Shown here: piece by piece, positions 13,319 through 27,065 of the stretch
How the letters are laid out: each line of letters opens with the position of its first letter
Position numbering within the stretch: the first letter of the stretch is position 1
NCBI GenBank assembly: GCA_036250195.1
Contig: JAVHZZ010000004.1
Span: forward strand, 251,466,028-251,530,027
DNA: 64,000 nt
Source of the DNA: Mixophyes australis
Taxonomy: Eukaryota; Chordata; Amphibia; Anura; Limnodynastidae
Direction of reading: 5' to 3'
The notes under the pieces: generated by a model
The model's database searches: none
What the model was told of the DNA's origin: nothing
The model's input: only the letters and a program-made list of their open reading frames with translations
Position numbers and translations under genes: made by a program

Positions 13319-16300
13319 ATAAAACATGAATCATGAATTGAATCATGAATCATGAATTGAATCATGGATCATGAATCAAGAATTGAATCATGAATCATTA
13401 ATCGAATCATGAATCATGAATTGAATCATGAATCATGAATCATGAATTCAATCATGAATCATGAATTGAATTATGAATTGAATCAAGAATTGAATCATGA
13501 ATTGAAACATGAGTCATGAATCGAATCATGATTCATGAATCAAGAATTGAATCATGAATCATGAATCATGAATTGAATTATGAATTGAATCAAGAATTGA
13601 ATCAAGAATTGAAACATGAATCATGAATCGAATCATGATTCATGAATCATGAATTGAATCATGAATCATGAATCATGAATTGAATCATGAATCATGAATT
13701 GAATCATGAATCATGAATCATGAATTGAATCATGAATCATGAATTGAATCATGAATCATGAATCATGAATTAAATCATGAATCATGAATTGAATCATGAA
13801 TCATGAATCATGAATTGAATCATGAATTATGAATCATAATTTGAATCATGAATTAAATCATGAAATGAATCATGAATCATGAATCATGAAATGAATCATG
13901 AATCATGAATCATGAATTGAATCCTGAATCATGAATCATGAATTGAATCTTGAATAATGAATCGAATCATGAATTATGAATCGAATCATGAATCATGATT
14001 CGAATCAAGAATCATGAATCGAATCATGAATCATGAATCGAATCATGAATCATGAATCAAAAATCATGAATCATGAATTGAATCATGAATCATGAATTGA
14101 ATCAGGAATCATGAAATGAATCATGAAATAAATTATGAATCATGATTTGAATCAAGAATTGAATCATAAATCATGAAATGAATCATGAATCACGAATTGA
14201 ATCATGAATCATGAATCGAATCATGAATCATGAATAATGAATCATGAATTGAATCATGAATCATGAAATAAATCATGAATTGATTTATGAATCATGAATC
14301 ATGAATTGAATCATGAATCATGAATTAAATCATGAATCATGAATCATGAATCATGAATCGAATCATGAATGATGAATTGAATCATGAATCATAAATCATG
14401 AATTGAATCATGAATCATGAATTGAATCATGAATCAAATCATGAATCATGAATTGAATCATGAATCATAAATCATGAATTAAATAATGAATCAAAAATCA
14501 TGAATTGAATCATGAATAATGAATCATAAATTGAATCATGAATTAAATCATGAATTGAATCATGAATCATGAATCATGAAATGAAGCATGAATCATGAAT
14601 TGAATTATAAATCATGAATCGAATCATGATTCATGAATCATGAATTGAATCATGAATCATGAATCATGAATTATGAATCGAAATATGAATCATGATTCGA
14701 ATCAAGAATCATGAATCGAATCATGAATCATGAATCGAATCATGAATCACAAATCATGCATTGAATTATGAATCATGAATTATGAGTCGAATCATGAATC
14801 ACAAATCATGAATTAAATCATGAATCATGAATCATAAACTGAATCATGAATCATGAATGGAATAATGATTCATGAATCATGAATTGAATCATGAATCATG
14901 AATTGAATCATGAATCATGAATCATGAATCGAATCATGAATCATGAATTGAATCATAAATCATGAATCATGAATCTTGAATCATGAATTGAATCATGAAT
15001 CATGAATTGAATCATGAATCATGAAATGAATCATGAATTGAATCATGAATTCACACATGAATCATGAATCGAATCATGAATCATGAATCATGAATTGTAT
15101 CATGAATCATGAATTGAATTATGAATTGAATCAAGAATTGAATCATGAATTGAAACATGAATTATGAATCGAATCATGATTCATTAATCAAGAATTGAAT
15201 CATGAATCATGAATCGAATCATGATTCATGAATCGAATCATGATTCATGAATCAAGAATTGAATCATGAATCATGAATTAAATCATGAATCACGAATCAT
15301 GAATCATGAATTAAATCATGAATCATGAATTGAATCATGAGTCATGAATCATGAAATGAATCATTAATCATGAATTGAATCATGAATCATGAATCGAATC
15401 ATGAATCCTGAATCGAATCATGAATCATGAATTATGAAATGAATCATGAATCATAAATCATGAATTGAATCATGAATTATGAATCATAAATTGAATCATG
15501 AATTGAATCAGGAATTGAATCATGAATCATGAAATGAATAATGAATCATGAATTGAATCATGAATCATGAATCAAGAATTGAATCATGAATCATTAATCG
15601 AATCATGAATCATGAATTGAATCATGAATTATGAATCATGAATTGAATCATGAATCGAATCATGAATCATGATTTGAATCATGAATCATAAATCGAATCA
15701 TGAATCATGAATTGAATCATGAATCATGAATTGAATCATGAATCATGAATCGAATCATGAATCATGAATTAAATCATGAATCATGAACCATGAATTGAAT
15801 CATAAATCATGAATTGAATAATGAATCATGAAATGAATCATGAATTGAATCATGAATTCAAACATGAATCATGAATCATGCATTAAATCATGAATCATGA
15901 ATCATGAATTGAATCATGAATCATGAATTGAATTATGAATTGAATCAAGAATTGAATCATGAATTGAAACATGAATCATGAATCGAATCATGATTCATGA
16001 ATCAAGAATTGAATCATGAATCATGAATCGAATCATGATTCATGAATCAAGAATTGAATCATGAATCATGAATCATGAATTGAATTATGAATTGAATCAA
16101 GAATTGAATCAAGAATTGAAACATGAATCATGAATCGAATCATGATTCATGAATCATGAATTAAATCATGAATCATGAAGCATGAATTGAATCATGAATC
16201 ATGAATTAAATCATGAATCATGAACCATGAATTGAATCATGAATCATGAATTGAATCATGAATCATGAAATGAATCATGAATCATGAACCATGAATTGAA

Positions 16301-16500
16301 TCATGAATCATGAATTGAATCATGAATCATGAAATGAATCATGAATTGAATCATGAATTCAAACATGAATCATGAATCATGCATTGAATCATGAATCATG
16401 AATCATGAATTGAATCATGAATCATGAAATGAATCATGAATTGAATCATGAATTCAAACATGAATCATGAATCATGCATTGAATCATGAATCATGAATCA
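13319..16500 (+). repeat. A head + C and D modules, first copy
   Basis: An A head (ATAAAACATG 13319, GATC 13367) leads into TTCGAATCAAG words near 13,997, GATGAATTG at 14371, the C module (GAGTCGAATC 14784, ATAAACTG 14834), CCTGAATCG at 15407 and several CAAACATG/CATGCATTG phrases (15,857; 16,360; 16,453). The same order recurs from 21,094 to about 24,540. The offset drifts from 7,775 through 7,614 and 7,685 to about 8,150, so large word-multiple indels have accumulated. Confidence 0.75.
14640..14880 (+). repeat. Module C, copy 1
   Basis: The module is marked by TTCGAATCAAG, AATCACAAATCATGCATTG, ATTATGAGTCGAATC (GAGTCG at 14784), a second AATCACAAATCATG, AATCATAAACTG and AATGG. It is one of eight copies in the window. 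The others have GAGTCG at 22469, 22839, 26248, 32330, 38607, 44009 and 63530. It carries most of the AATCACA spellings, which are rare elsewhere. Confidence 0.85.
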
Positions 16501-17620
16501 TGCATTAAATCATGAATCATGAATCATGAATTGAATCATGAATCATGAATTGAATTATGAATTGAATCAAGAATTGAATCATGAATTGAAACATGAATTA
16601 TGAATCGAATCATGATTCATGAATCAAGAATTGAATCATGAATAATGAATCGAATCATGATTCATGAATCAAGAATTGAATCATGAATCATGAATTGAAT
16701 CATGAATCACGAATCATGAATCATGAATTAAATCATGAATAATGAATTGAATCATGAGTCATGAATCATGAAATGAATCATTAATCATGAATTTAATCAT
16801 GAATCATGAATCGAATCATGAATCCTGAATCGAATCATGAATCATGAAATGAATCATGAATCATAAATCATGAATTGAATCATGAATTATGAATCATAAA
16901 TTGAATCATGAATTGAATCAGGAATTGAATCATGAATCATGAAATGAATAATGACTCATGAATTGAATCATGAATCATGAATCAAGAATTGAATCATGAA
17001 TCATTAATCGAATCATGAATCATGAATTGAATCATGAATCATGAATCATGAATTGAATCATGAATCGAATCATGAATCATGATTTGAATCATGAATCATA
17101 AATCGAATCATGAATCATGAATTGAATCATGAATCATGAATTGAATCATGAATCATGAATCGAATCATGAATCATGAATTAAATCATGAATCATGAACCA
17201 TGAATTGAATCATGAATCATGAATTGAATAATGAATCATGAAATGAATCATGAATTCAAACATGAATCATGAATCATGCGTTGAATCATGAATCATGCAT
17301 TAAATCATGAATCATGAATCATGAATTGAATCATGAATCATGAATTGAATTATGAATTGAATCAAGAATTGAATCATGAATTGAAACATGAATCATGAAT
17401 CGAATCATGATTCATGAATCAAGAATTGAATCATGAATCATGAATCGAATCATGATTCATGAATCAAGAATTGAATCATGAATCATGAATCATGAATTGA
17501 ATTATGAATTGAATCAAGAATTGAATCAAGAATTGAAACATGAATCATGAATCGAATCATGATTCATGAATCATGAATTAAATCATGAATCATGAATCAT
17601 GAATTGAATCATGAATCATG
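15080..17620 (+). repeat. 1.42-kb tandem pair of D modules
   Basis: CCTGAATCG at 15407 and 16824 lies in matching context 1,417 bp apart. Both are preceded by AATCATGAGTCATG and CATTAATC words and followed by CAGGAATTG and the CAAACATG/CATGCATTG phrase. Between them (16,200-16,500) sits a local triplication of a phrase of roughly 90 bp containing AACCATG. A pair with similar spacing, 1,381 bp, recurs at 27.0-29.8 kb. Edges are approximate. Confidence 0.7.
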
Positions 17621-17770
17621 AATAATGAATCATAAATTGAATCACGAATCATGAATTGAATCATAAATTGAATCATGAATCAAGAATCATGAAATAAATC
17701 ATGAATTGAATCAAGATTCATGAACCATGAATTGAATCATGAAATAAAAACATGAATCATGAATTGAATC

Positions 17771-18021
17771 ATAAAACATGAATCATGAATTGAATCATGA
17801 ATCATGAATTGAATCATGGATCATGAATCAAGAATTGAATCATGAATCATGAATTGAATCATGAATCATGAATCATGAATTCAATCATGAATCATGCATT
17901 GAATTATGAATTGAATCAAGAATTGAAACATGAATCATGAATCGAATCATGATTCATGAATCATGAATTGAATCATGAATTGAATCAAGAATTGAATCAA
18001 GAATTGAAACATGAATCATGA
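17771..18021 (+). repeat. Module A head, short copy
   Basis: ATAAAACATG at 17771 and GATC at 17819 mark the A head, preceded by GATTCATGAACC at 17715 and AAATAAAAACATG. Only about 250 bp follow before the sequence enters the 852-bp duplicated module. The AATCATTAATCG word present in the other heads is missing. Confidence 0.75.
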
Positions 18022-19607
18022 ATAGAATCATGATTCATGAATCATGAATTGAATCATGAATCATGAATCATGAATTGAATCATGAATCATGAATTGAATC
18101 ATGAATCATGAATCATGAATTGAATCATGAATCATGAATTGAATCATGAATTATGAATCATGAATTGAATCATGAATTATGAATCATAATTTGAATCATG
18201 AATTAAATCATGAATTGAATCATGAATCATGAATCATGAAATGAATCATGAATCATGAATTGAATCATGAATCATGAATCATGAATTGAATCTTGAATAA
18301 TGAATCGAATCATGAATTATGAATCGAATCATGAATCATGATTCGAATCAAGAATCAGGAATCGAATCATGAATCATGAATCGAATCATTAATCATGAAT
18401 CAAAAATCATGAATCATGAATTGAATCATGAATCATGAATTGAATCATGAATCATGAAATGAATCATGAAATAAATTATGAATCATCATTTGAATCAAGA
18501 ATTGAATCATAAATCATGAAATGAATCATGAAATGAATCATGAAATGAATCATGAATCACGAATTGAATCATGAATCATGAATCGAATCATGAATCATGA
18601 ATAATGAATCATGAATTGAATCATGAATCATGAAATAAATCATGAATTGATTTATGAATCATGAATCATGAATTGAATCATGAATCATGAATTAAATCAT
18701 GAATCATGAATCATGAATCGAATCATGAATGATGAATTGAATCATGAATCATAAATCATGAATTGAATCATGAATCATGAATTGAATCAAGAATCAAATC
18801 ATGAATCATGAATCATGAATTGAATCATGAATTGAATCAAGAATTGAATCAAGAATTGAAACATGAATCATGAATAGAATCATGATTCATGAATCATGAA
18901 TTGAATCATGAATCATGAATTGAATCATGAATCATGAATTGAATCATGAATCATGAACCATGAATTGAATCATGAATCATGAATTGAATCATGAATTATG
19001 AATCATGAATTGAATCATGAATTATGAATCATAATTTGAATCATGAATTAAATCATGAATTGAATCATGAATCATGAATCATGAAATGAATCATGAATCA
19101 TGAATTGAATCATGAATCATGAATCATGAATTGAATCTTGAATAATGAATCGAATCATGAATTATGAATCGAATCATGAATCATGATTCGAATCAAGAAT
19201 CAGGAATCGAATCATGAATCATGAATCGAATCATTAATCATGAATCAAAAATCATGAATCATGAATTGAATCATGAATCATGAATTGAATCATGAATCAT
19301 GAAATGAATCATGAAATAAATTATGAATCATCATTTGAATCAAGAATTGAATCATAAATCATGAAATGAATCATGAAATGAATCATGAAATGAATCATGA
19401 ATCACGAATTGAATCATGAATCATGAATCGAATCATGAATCATGAATAATGAATCATGAATTGAATCATGAATCATGAAATAAATCATGAATTGATTTAT
19501 GAATCATGAATCATGAATTGAATCATGAATCATGAATTAAATCATGAATCATGAATCATGAATCGAATCATGAATGATGAATTGAATCATGAATCATAAA
19601 TCATGAA
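18022..19607 (+). repeat. 852-bp tandem duplication
   Basis: The word AATAGAATCATGATTC recurs at 18022 and 18874 (852 bp) and AATCAGGAATCG at 18356 and 19201 (845 bp). The two copies read almost identically through AATCATCATTTG (near 18,485 and 19,330) and GATGAATTG. A third copy starts at 25,055. The one clear internal difference is an AATCATG to AACCATG change plus one missing word early in copy 2. At about 19,608 the second copy jumps into a D-type phrase. Confidence 0.85.
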
Positions 19608-20067
19608 TTGAAACATGAATCATGAATCGAATCATGATTCATGAATCAAGAATTGAATCATGAATCATGAATCGAATCATGATTCATGAATCAAGAATTG
19701 AATCATGAATCATGAATCATGAATTGAATTATGAATTGAATCAAGAATTGAATCAAGAAACATGAATCATGAATCGAATCATGATTCATGAATCATGAAT
19801 TGAATCATGAATCATGAATCATGAATTAAATCATGAATCATGAATCATGAATCATGAATTGAATCATGAATCATGAATTGAATCATGAATCATGAATCAT
19901 GAATTGAATCATGAATCATGAATTGAATCATGAATCATGAATCATGAATTGAATCAAGAATTATGAATCATAATTTGAATCATGTATTAAATCATGAATT
20001 GAATCATGAATCATGAATCATGAAATGAATCATGAATCATGAATTGAATCATGAATCATGAATCATG
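19608..20067 (+). repeat. D-type connector to module B
   Basis: The stretch of AATCAAGAATTG words with AATCGAATCATGATTC palindromes resembles 12,000-12,290 and 17,400-17,620. It ends with CATAATTTGAATCATGTATT just before module B, as at 12,180. It links the 852-bp duplication to the second B copy. Confidence 0.65.
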
Positions 20068-21093
20068 AAGTGAATCTTGAATCATGAATCGAATCATGAA
20101 TTATGAATCGAATCATGAATCATGATTCGAATCAAGAATCATGAATCGAATCATGAATCATGAATCGAATCATAAATTATGAATCGAATTATGAATCATG
20201 AATTGAATCATGAATCATGAATCATGAATCATAAATCATGAATCATGAATTGAATCATGAATCATGAAATGAATCATGAAATAAATTATGAATCATGATT
20301 TGAATCAAGAATTGAATCATAAATCATGAAATGAATCATGAAATGAATCATGAATCACGAATTGAATCATGAATCATGAATCTAATCATGAATCATGAAT
20401 CTAATCATGAATCATGAATAATGTATCATGAATTGAATCATGAATCATGAAATAAATCATGAATTGAATCAAGATTCATGAACCATGAATTGAATCATGA
20501 AATAAATCATGAATAATGAATTAAATCATAAAACATGAATCATGAATTTAATCATGAATCATGAATCATGAATCGAATCATGAATCATGAATCAAAAATT
20601 GAATCATGAATCATGAATTGAATCATGAATCATGAATAATGAATTGAATCATAAATCATGAAATGAATCATGAAATGAATCATGAATCATGAATTGAATC
20701 ATGAATCATGAATTAAATCATGAATCATGAATCGAATCATGAATCATGAATTGAATCATGAATCATGAATTAAATCATGAATCATGAATTGAATCATGAA
20801 TCAAGAAATGAATCATGAAATAAATCATGAATCATGATTTCAATCAAGAATTGAATCATAAATCATAAAATGAATCAGGAAATAAATCATGAATCATGAA
20901 TTGAATCATGAATCACGAATTGAATCATGAATCATGAATCATGAATAATGAATCATAAATTGAATCACGAATCATGAATTGAATCATAAATTGAATCATG
21001 AATCAAGAATCATGAAATAAATCATGAATTGAATCAAGATTCATGAACCATGAATTGAATCATGAAATAAAAACATGAATCATGAATTGAATC
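20068..21093 (+). repeat. Module B copy 2
   Basis: GAAGTGAATCTTG at 20068 and GATTCATGAACC at 20473 and 21038 (565 bp apart, as in copy 1) define this copy. It is 7,776 bp downstream of copy 1 and leads into an A head at the same distance. It has an extra AATCTAATC phrase at about 20,380-20,400. Confidence 0.85.
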
Positions 21094-24000
21094 ATAAAAC
21101 ATGAATCATGAATTGAATCATGAATCATGAATTGAATCATGGATCATGAATCAAGAATTGAATCATGAATCATTAATCGAATCATGAATCATGAATTGAA
21201 TCATGAATCATGAATCATGAATTCAATCATGAATCATTAATTGAGTTATGAATTGAATCAAGAATTGAATCATGAATTGAAACATGAATCATGAATCGAA
21301 TCATGATTCATGAATCAAGAATTGAATCATGAATCATGAATCATGAATTGAATTATGAATTGAATCAAGAATTGAATCAAGAATTGAAACATGAATCATG
21401 AATCGAATCATGATTCATGAATCATGAATTGAATCATGAATCATGAATCATGAATTGAATAATGAATCATGAATTGAATCATGAATCATGAATCATGAAT
21501 TAAATCATGAATCATGAATTGAATCATGAATCATGAATCATGAATTGAATCATGAATTATGAATCATAATTTGAATCATGAATTAAATCATGAATCATGA
21601 TTCGAATCAAGAATCATGAATCGAATCATGAATCATGAATCGAATCATGAATCATGAATCAAAAATCATGAATCATGAATCGAATCATGAATCATGAATT
21701 GAATCAGGAATCATGAAATGAATCATGAAATAAATTATGAATCATGATTTGAATCAAGAATTGAATCATAAATCATGAAATGAATCATGAAATGAATCAT
21801 GAATCACGAATTGAATCATGAATCATGAATCGAATCATGAATCATGAATAATGAATCATGAATTGAATCATGAATCATGAAATAAATCATGAATTGATTT
21901 ATGAATCATGAATCATGAATTGAATCATGAATCATGAATTAAATCATGAATCATGAATCATGAATCATAAATCGAATCATGAATGATGAATTGAATCTTG
22001 AATCATAAATCATGAATTGAATCATGAATCATGAATTGAATCATGAATCAAATCATGAATCATGAATTGAATCATGAATCATAAATCATGAATTAAATAA
22101 TGAATCAAAAATCATGAATTGAATCATGAATAATGAATCATAAATTGAATCATGAATTAAATCATGAATTGAATCATGAATCATGAATCATGAAATGAAG
22201 CATGAATCATGAATTGAATTATAAATCATGAATTGAATCATGAATCATGAATCAAGAATTGAGTCATGAAATTAATCATGAATCATTAATCATGAATCAC
22301 GAATTGAATCATGATTCATGAATCATGAATTGAATCATGAATCATGAATCATGAATTATGAATCGAAATATGAATCATGATTCGAATCAAGAATCATGAA
22401 TCGAATCATGAATCATGAATCGAATCATGAATCACAAATCATGCATTGAATTATGAATCATGAATTATGAGTCGAATCATGAATCACAAATCATGAATTA
22501 AATCATGAATCATGAATCATAAACTGAATCATGAATCATGAATGGAATAATGAATCATGAATCATGAATTGAATCATGAATTGAATCATGAATCATGAAT
22601 CATGAATTGAATCATGAATCATGAATTGAATTATGAATTGAATCAAGAATTTAATCATGAATTGAAGCATTAATCATGAATCGAATCATAATTCATGAAT
22701 TGAATCATGAATCATGAATCATGAATTATGAATCGAAATATGAATCATGATTCGAATCAAGAATCATGAATCGAATCATGAATCATGAATCGAATCATGA
22801 ATCACAAATCATGCATTGAATTATGAATCATGAATTATGAGTCGAATCATGAATCACAAATCATGAATTAAATCATGAATCATGAATCATAAACTGAATC
22901 ATGAATCATGAATGGAATAATGAATCATGAATCATGAATTGAATTATGAATTAAATCATGAATCTTGAACCATGAATTGAATCATGAATCATGAATTGAA
23001 TCATGAATTATGAAATCAATCATGAATTGAATCATGAATTCAAACATGAATCATGAATCATGCATTGAATCATGAATCATGCATTGAATCGTGAATCATG
23101 AATTAAATCATGAATCATGAACCATGAATTGAATCATGAATCATGAATTGAATCATGAATCATGAAATGAATCATGAATTGAATCATGAATTCAAACATG
23201 AATCATGAATCATGCATTGAATCATGAATCATGAATCATGCATTAAATCATGAATCATGAATCATGAATTGAATCATGAATCATGAATTGAATTATGAAT
23301 TGAATCAAGAATTGAATCATGAATTGAAACATGAATTATAAATCGAATCATGATTCATGAATCAAGAATTGAATCATGAATCATGAATCGAATCATGATT
23401 CATGAATCAAGAATTGAATCATGAATCATGAATTAAATCATGAATCACGAATCATGAATCATGAATTAAATCATGAATCATGAATTGAATCATGAGTCAT
23501 GAATCATGAAATGAATCATTAATCATGAATTGAATCATGAATCATGAATCGAATCATGAATCCTGAATCGAATCATGAATCATGAATTATGAAATGAATC
23601 ATGAATCATAAATCATGAATTGAATCATGAATTATGAATCATAAATTGAATCATGAATTGAATCAGGAATTGAATCATGAATCATGAAATGAATAATGAA
23701 TCATGAATTGAATCATGAATCATGAATCAAGAATTGAATCATGAATCATTAATCGAATCATGAATCATGAATTGAATCATGAATTATGAATCATGAATTG
23801 AATCATGAATCGAATCATGAATCATGATTTGAATCATGAATCATAAATCGAATCATGAATCATGAATTGAATCATGAATCATGAATTGAATCATGAATCA
23901 TGAATCGAATCATGAATCATGAATTAAATCATGAATCATGAACCATGAATTGAATCATAAATCATGAATTGAATAATGAATCATGAAATGAATCATGAAT

Positions 24001-24540
24001 TGAATCATGAATTCAAACATGAATCATGAATCATGCATTGAATCATGATTCATGCATTAAATCATGAATCATGAATCATGAATTGAAACATGAATCATGA
24101 ATCGAATCATGATTCATGAATCAAGAATTGAATCATGAATCATGAATCGAATCATGATTCATGAATCAAGAATTGAATCATGAATCATGAATCATGAATT
24201 GAATTATGAATTGAATCAAGAATTGAATCAAGAATTGAAACATAAATCATGAATCGAATCATGATTCATGAATCATGAATTAAATCATGAATCATGAATC
24301 ATGAATTGAATCATGAATCATGAATTAAATCATGAATCATGAACCATGAATTGAATCATGAATCATGAATTGAATCATGAATCATGAAATGAATCATGAA
24401 TCATGAACCATGAATTGAATCATGAATCATGAATTGAATCATGAATCATGAAATGAATCATGAATTGAATCATGAATTCAAACATGAATCATGAATCATG
24501 CATTGAATCATGAATCATGAATCATGAATTGAATCATGAA
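21094..24540 (+). repeat. A head + C and D modules, second copy
   Basis: It pairs with 13,319-16,500: ATAAAACATG 21094, GATC 21142, TTCGAATCAAG near 21,600, GATGAATTG 21985, CCTGAATCG 23562. It differs by duplication of the C module and by insertion of phrases at 22,200-22,330. The GATC at 21142 is the last I see before 49441. Confidence 0.75.
22340..22930 (+). repeat. 370-bp tandem duplication of module C
   Basis: GAGTCGAATC at 22469 and 22839, and ATAAACTG at 22519 and 22889, are both exactly 370 bp apart. The repeated phrase runs from AATTATGAATCG through AATGGAATAATG. The matching single-copy place at 14,784 shows the unduplicated state, so the event happened in this block only. Confidence 0.88.
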
Positions 24541-25054
24541 TCATGAAATGAATCATGAATTGAATCATGAATAATGAATCGAATCATGATTCATGAATCG
24601 AATCATGATTCATGAATCAAGAATTGAATCATGAATAATGAATTGAATCATGAGTCATGAATCATGAAATGAATCATTAATCATGAATTGAATCATGAAT
24701 CATGAATCGAATCATGAATCCTGAATCGAATCATGAATCATGAACCATGAATTGAATCATAAATCATGAATTGAATAATGAATCATGAAATGAATCATGA
24801 ATTGAATCATGAATTCAAACATGAATCATGAATCATGCATTGAATCATGATTCATGCATTAAATCATGAATCATGAATCATGAATTGAAACATGAATCAT
24901 GAATCGAATCATGATTCATGAATCAAGAATTGAATCATGAATCATGAATCGAATCATGATTCATGAATCAAGAATTGAATCATGAATCATGAATCATGAA
25001 TTGAATTATGAATTGAATCAAGAATTGAATCAAGAATTGAAACATGAATCATGA
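23943..25054 (+). repeat. 802-bp offset duplication of D phrases
   Basis: The rare phrase GATTCATGCATTAAATC occurs at 24047 and 24849, 802 bp apart. The flanking AACCATG, CAAACATG and AATCAAGAATTG phrases also recur in order. The first copy is followed by additional tandem AACCATG phrases before a CCTGAATCG marker at 24720 that leads into the second. Confidence 0.7.
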
Positions 25055-26100
25055 ATAGAATCATGATTCATGAATCATGAATTGAATCATGAATCATGAA
25101 TCATGAATTGAATCATGAATCATGAATTGAATCATGAATCATGAATCATGAATTGAATCATGAATCATGAATTGAATTATGAATCATGAATTGAATCATG
25201 AATTATGAATCATAATTTGAATCATGAATTAAATCATGAATTGAATCATGAATCATGAAATGAATCATGAATCATGAATTGAATCATGAATCATGAATCA
25301 TGAATTGAATCTTGAATAATGAATCGAATCATGAATTATGAATCGAATCATGAATCATGATTCGAATCAAGAATCAGGAATCGAATCATGAATCATGAAT
25401 CGAATCATTAATCATGAATCAAAAATCATGAATCATGAATTGAATCATGAATCATGAATTGAATCATGAATCATGAAATGAATCATGAAATAAATTATGA
25501 ATCATCATTTGAATCAAGAATTGAATCATAAATCATGAAATGAATCATGAAATGAATCATGAAATGAATCATGAATCACGAATTGAATCATGAATCATGA
25601 ATCGAATCATGAATCATGAATAATGAATCATGAATTGAATCATGAATCATGAAATAAATCATGAATTGATTTATGAATCATGAATCATGAATTGAATCAT
25701 GAATCATGAATTAAATCATGAATCATGAATCATGAATCATGAATCGAATCATGAATGATGAATTGAATCATGAATCATAAATCATGAATTGAATCATGAA
25801 TCATGAATTGAATCAAGAATCAAATCATGAATCATGAATTGAATCATGAATCATAAATCATGAATTAAATAATGAATCAAAAATCATGAATTGAATCATG
25901 AATAATGAATCATAAATTGAATCATGAATTAAATCATGAATTGAATCATGAATCATAATTCATGAAATGAAGCATGAATCAAGAATTAAATTATAAATCA
26001 TGAATTGAATCATGAATCATGAATCAAGAATTGAGTCATGAAATGAATCATGAATCATGAATCATTAATCATGAATCACGAATCGAATCATGATTCATAA
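25055..26100 (+). repeat. Third copy of the 852-bp module
   Basis: AATAGAATCATGATTC near 25,055 and AATCAGGAATCG at 25375 align with the pair at 18.0-19.6 kb (offset 6,174 from the second member). It carries AATCATCATTTG near 25,504 and GATGAATTG near 25,754. It continues further than they do, through AATCAAAAATC and a GAAGCATG word near 25,970. Confidence 0.75.
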
Positions 26101-27065
26101 ATCATGAATTGAATCATGAATCATGAATCATGAATTATGAATCGAATCATGAATCATGATTCGAATCAAGAATCATGAATCGAATCATGAATCATGAATC
26201 GAATCATGAATCACAAATCATGCATTGAATTATGAATCATGAATTATGAGTCGAATCATGAATCACAAATCATGAATTAAATCATGAATCATGAATCATA
26301 AACTGAATCATGAATCATGAATGGAATAATGAATCATGAATCATGAATTGAATCATGAATCATGAATTGAATCATGAATCATGAATCATGAATCGAATCA
26401 TGAATCATGAATCGAATCATGAATCATGAATTGAATCATAAATCATGAATCATGAATCTTGAATCATGAATTGAATCATGAATCATGAATTGAATCATGA
26501 ATCATGAAATGAATCATGAATTGAATCATGAATTCACACATGAATCATGAATCGAATCATGAATCATGAATCATGAATTGAATCATGAATCATGAATTGA
26601 ATTATTAATTGAATCAAGAATTTAATCATGAATTGAAGCATTAATCATGAATCGAATTATGATTCATGAATTGAATCATGAATCATGAATTAAATCATGA
26701 ATCATGAATTGAATCATGAATCATGAATTGAATCATGAATCATGAAATGAATCATGAATTGAATCATGATTTCAAACATGAATCATGAATCATGCATTGA
26801 ATCATGAATCATGAATCATGCATTGAATCATGAATCATGAATTAAATCATGAATCATGAACCATGAATTGAATCATGAATCATGAATTGAATCATGAATC
26901 ATGAAATGAATCATGAATTGAATCTTGAATTCAAACATGAATCATGAATCATGCATTGAATCATGAATCATGAATCATGCATTAAATCATGAATAATGAA
27001 TCATGAATTGAATCATAAATCATGAATTAAATTATGAATTGAATCAAGAATTGAATCATGAATTG
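26101..27065 (+). repeat. Module C copy 4 with a D connector
   Basis: GAGTCGAATC at 26248 and ATAAACTG at 26298 identify the C module. After it come AATCTTGAATC, a CACACATG phrase and two CAAACATG/CATGCATTG phrases (26,773 and 26,930), about 157 bp apart. The order is the same as in 14.8-15.2 kb. This is the last C module before the 5.4-kb repeat. Confidence 0.7.

Noticed and set aside
14640..14880. C module as a transposon
   Set aside because: It is built of the same satellite words, has no terminal inverted repeats, target duplications or coding part.
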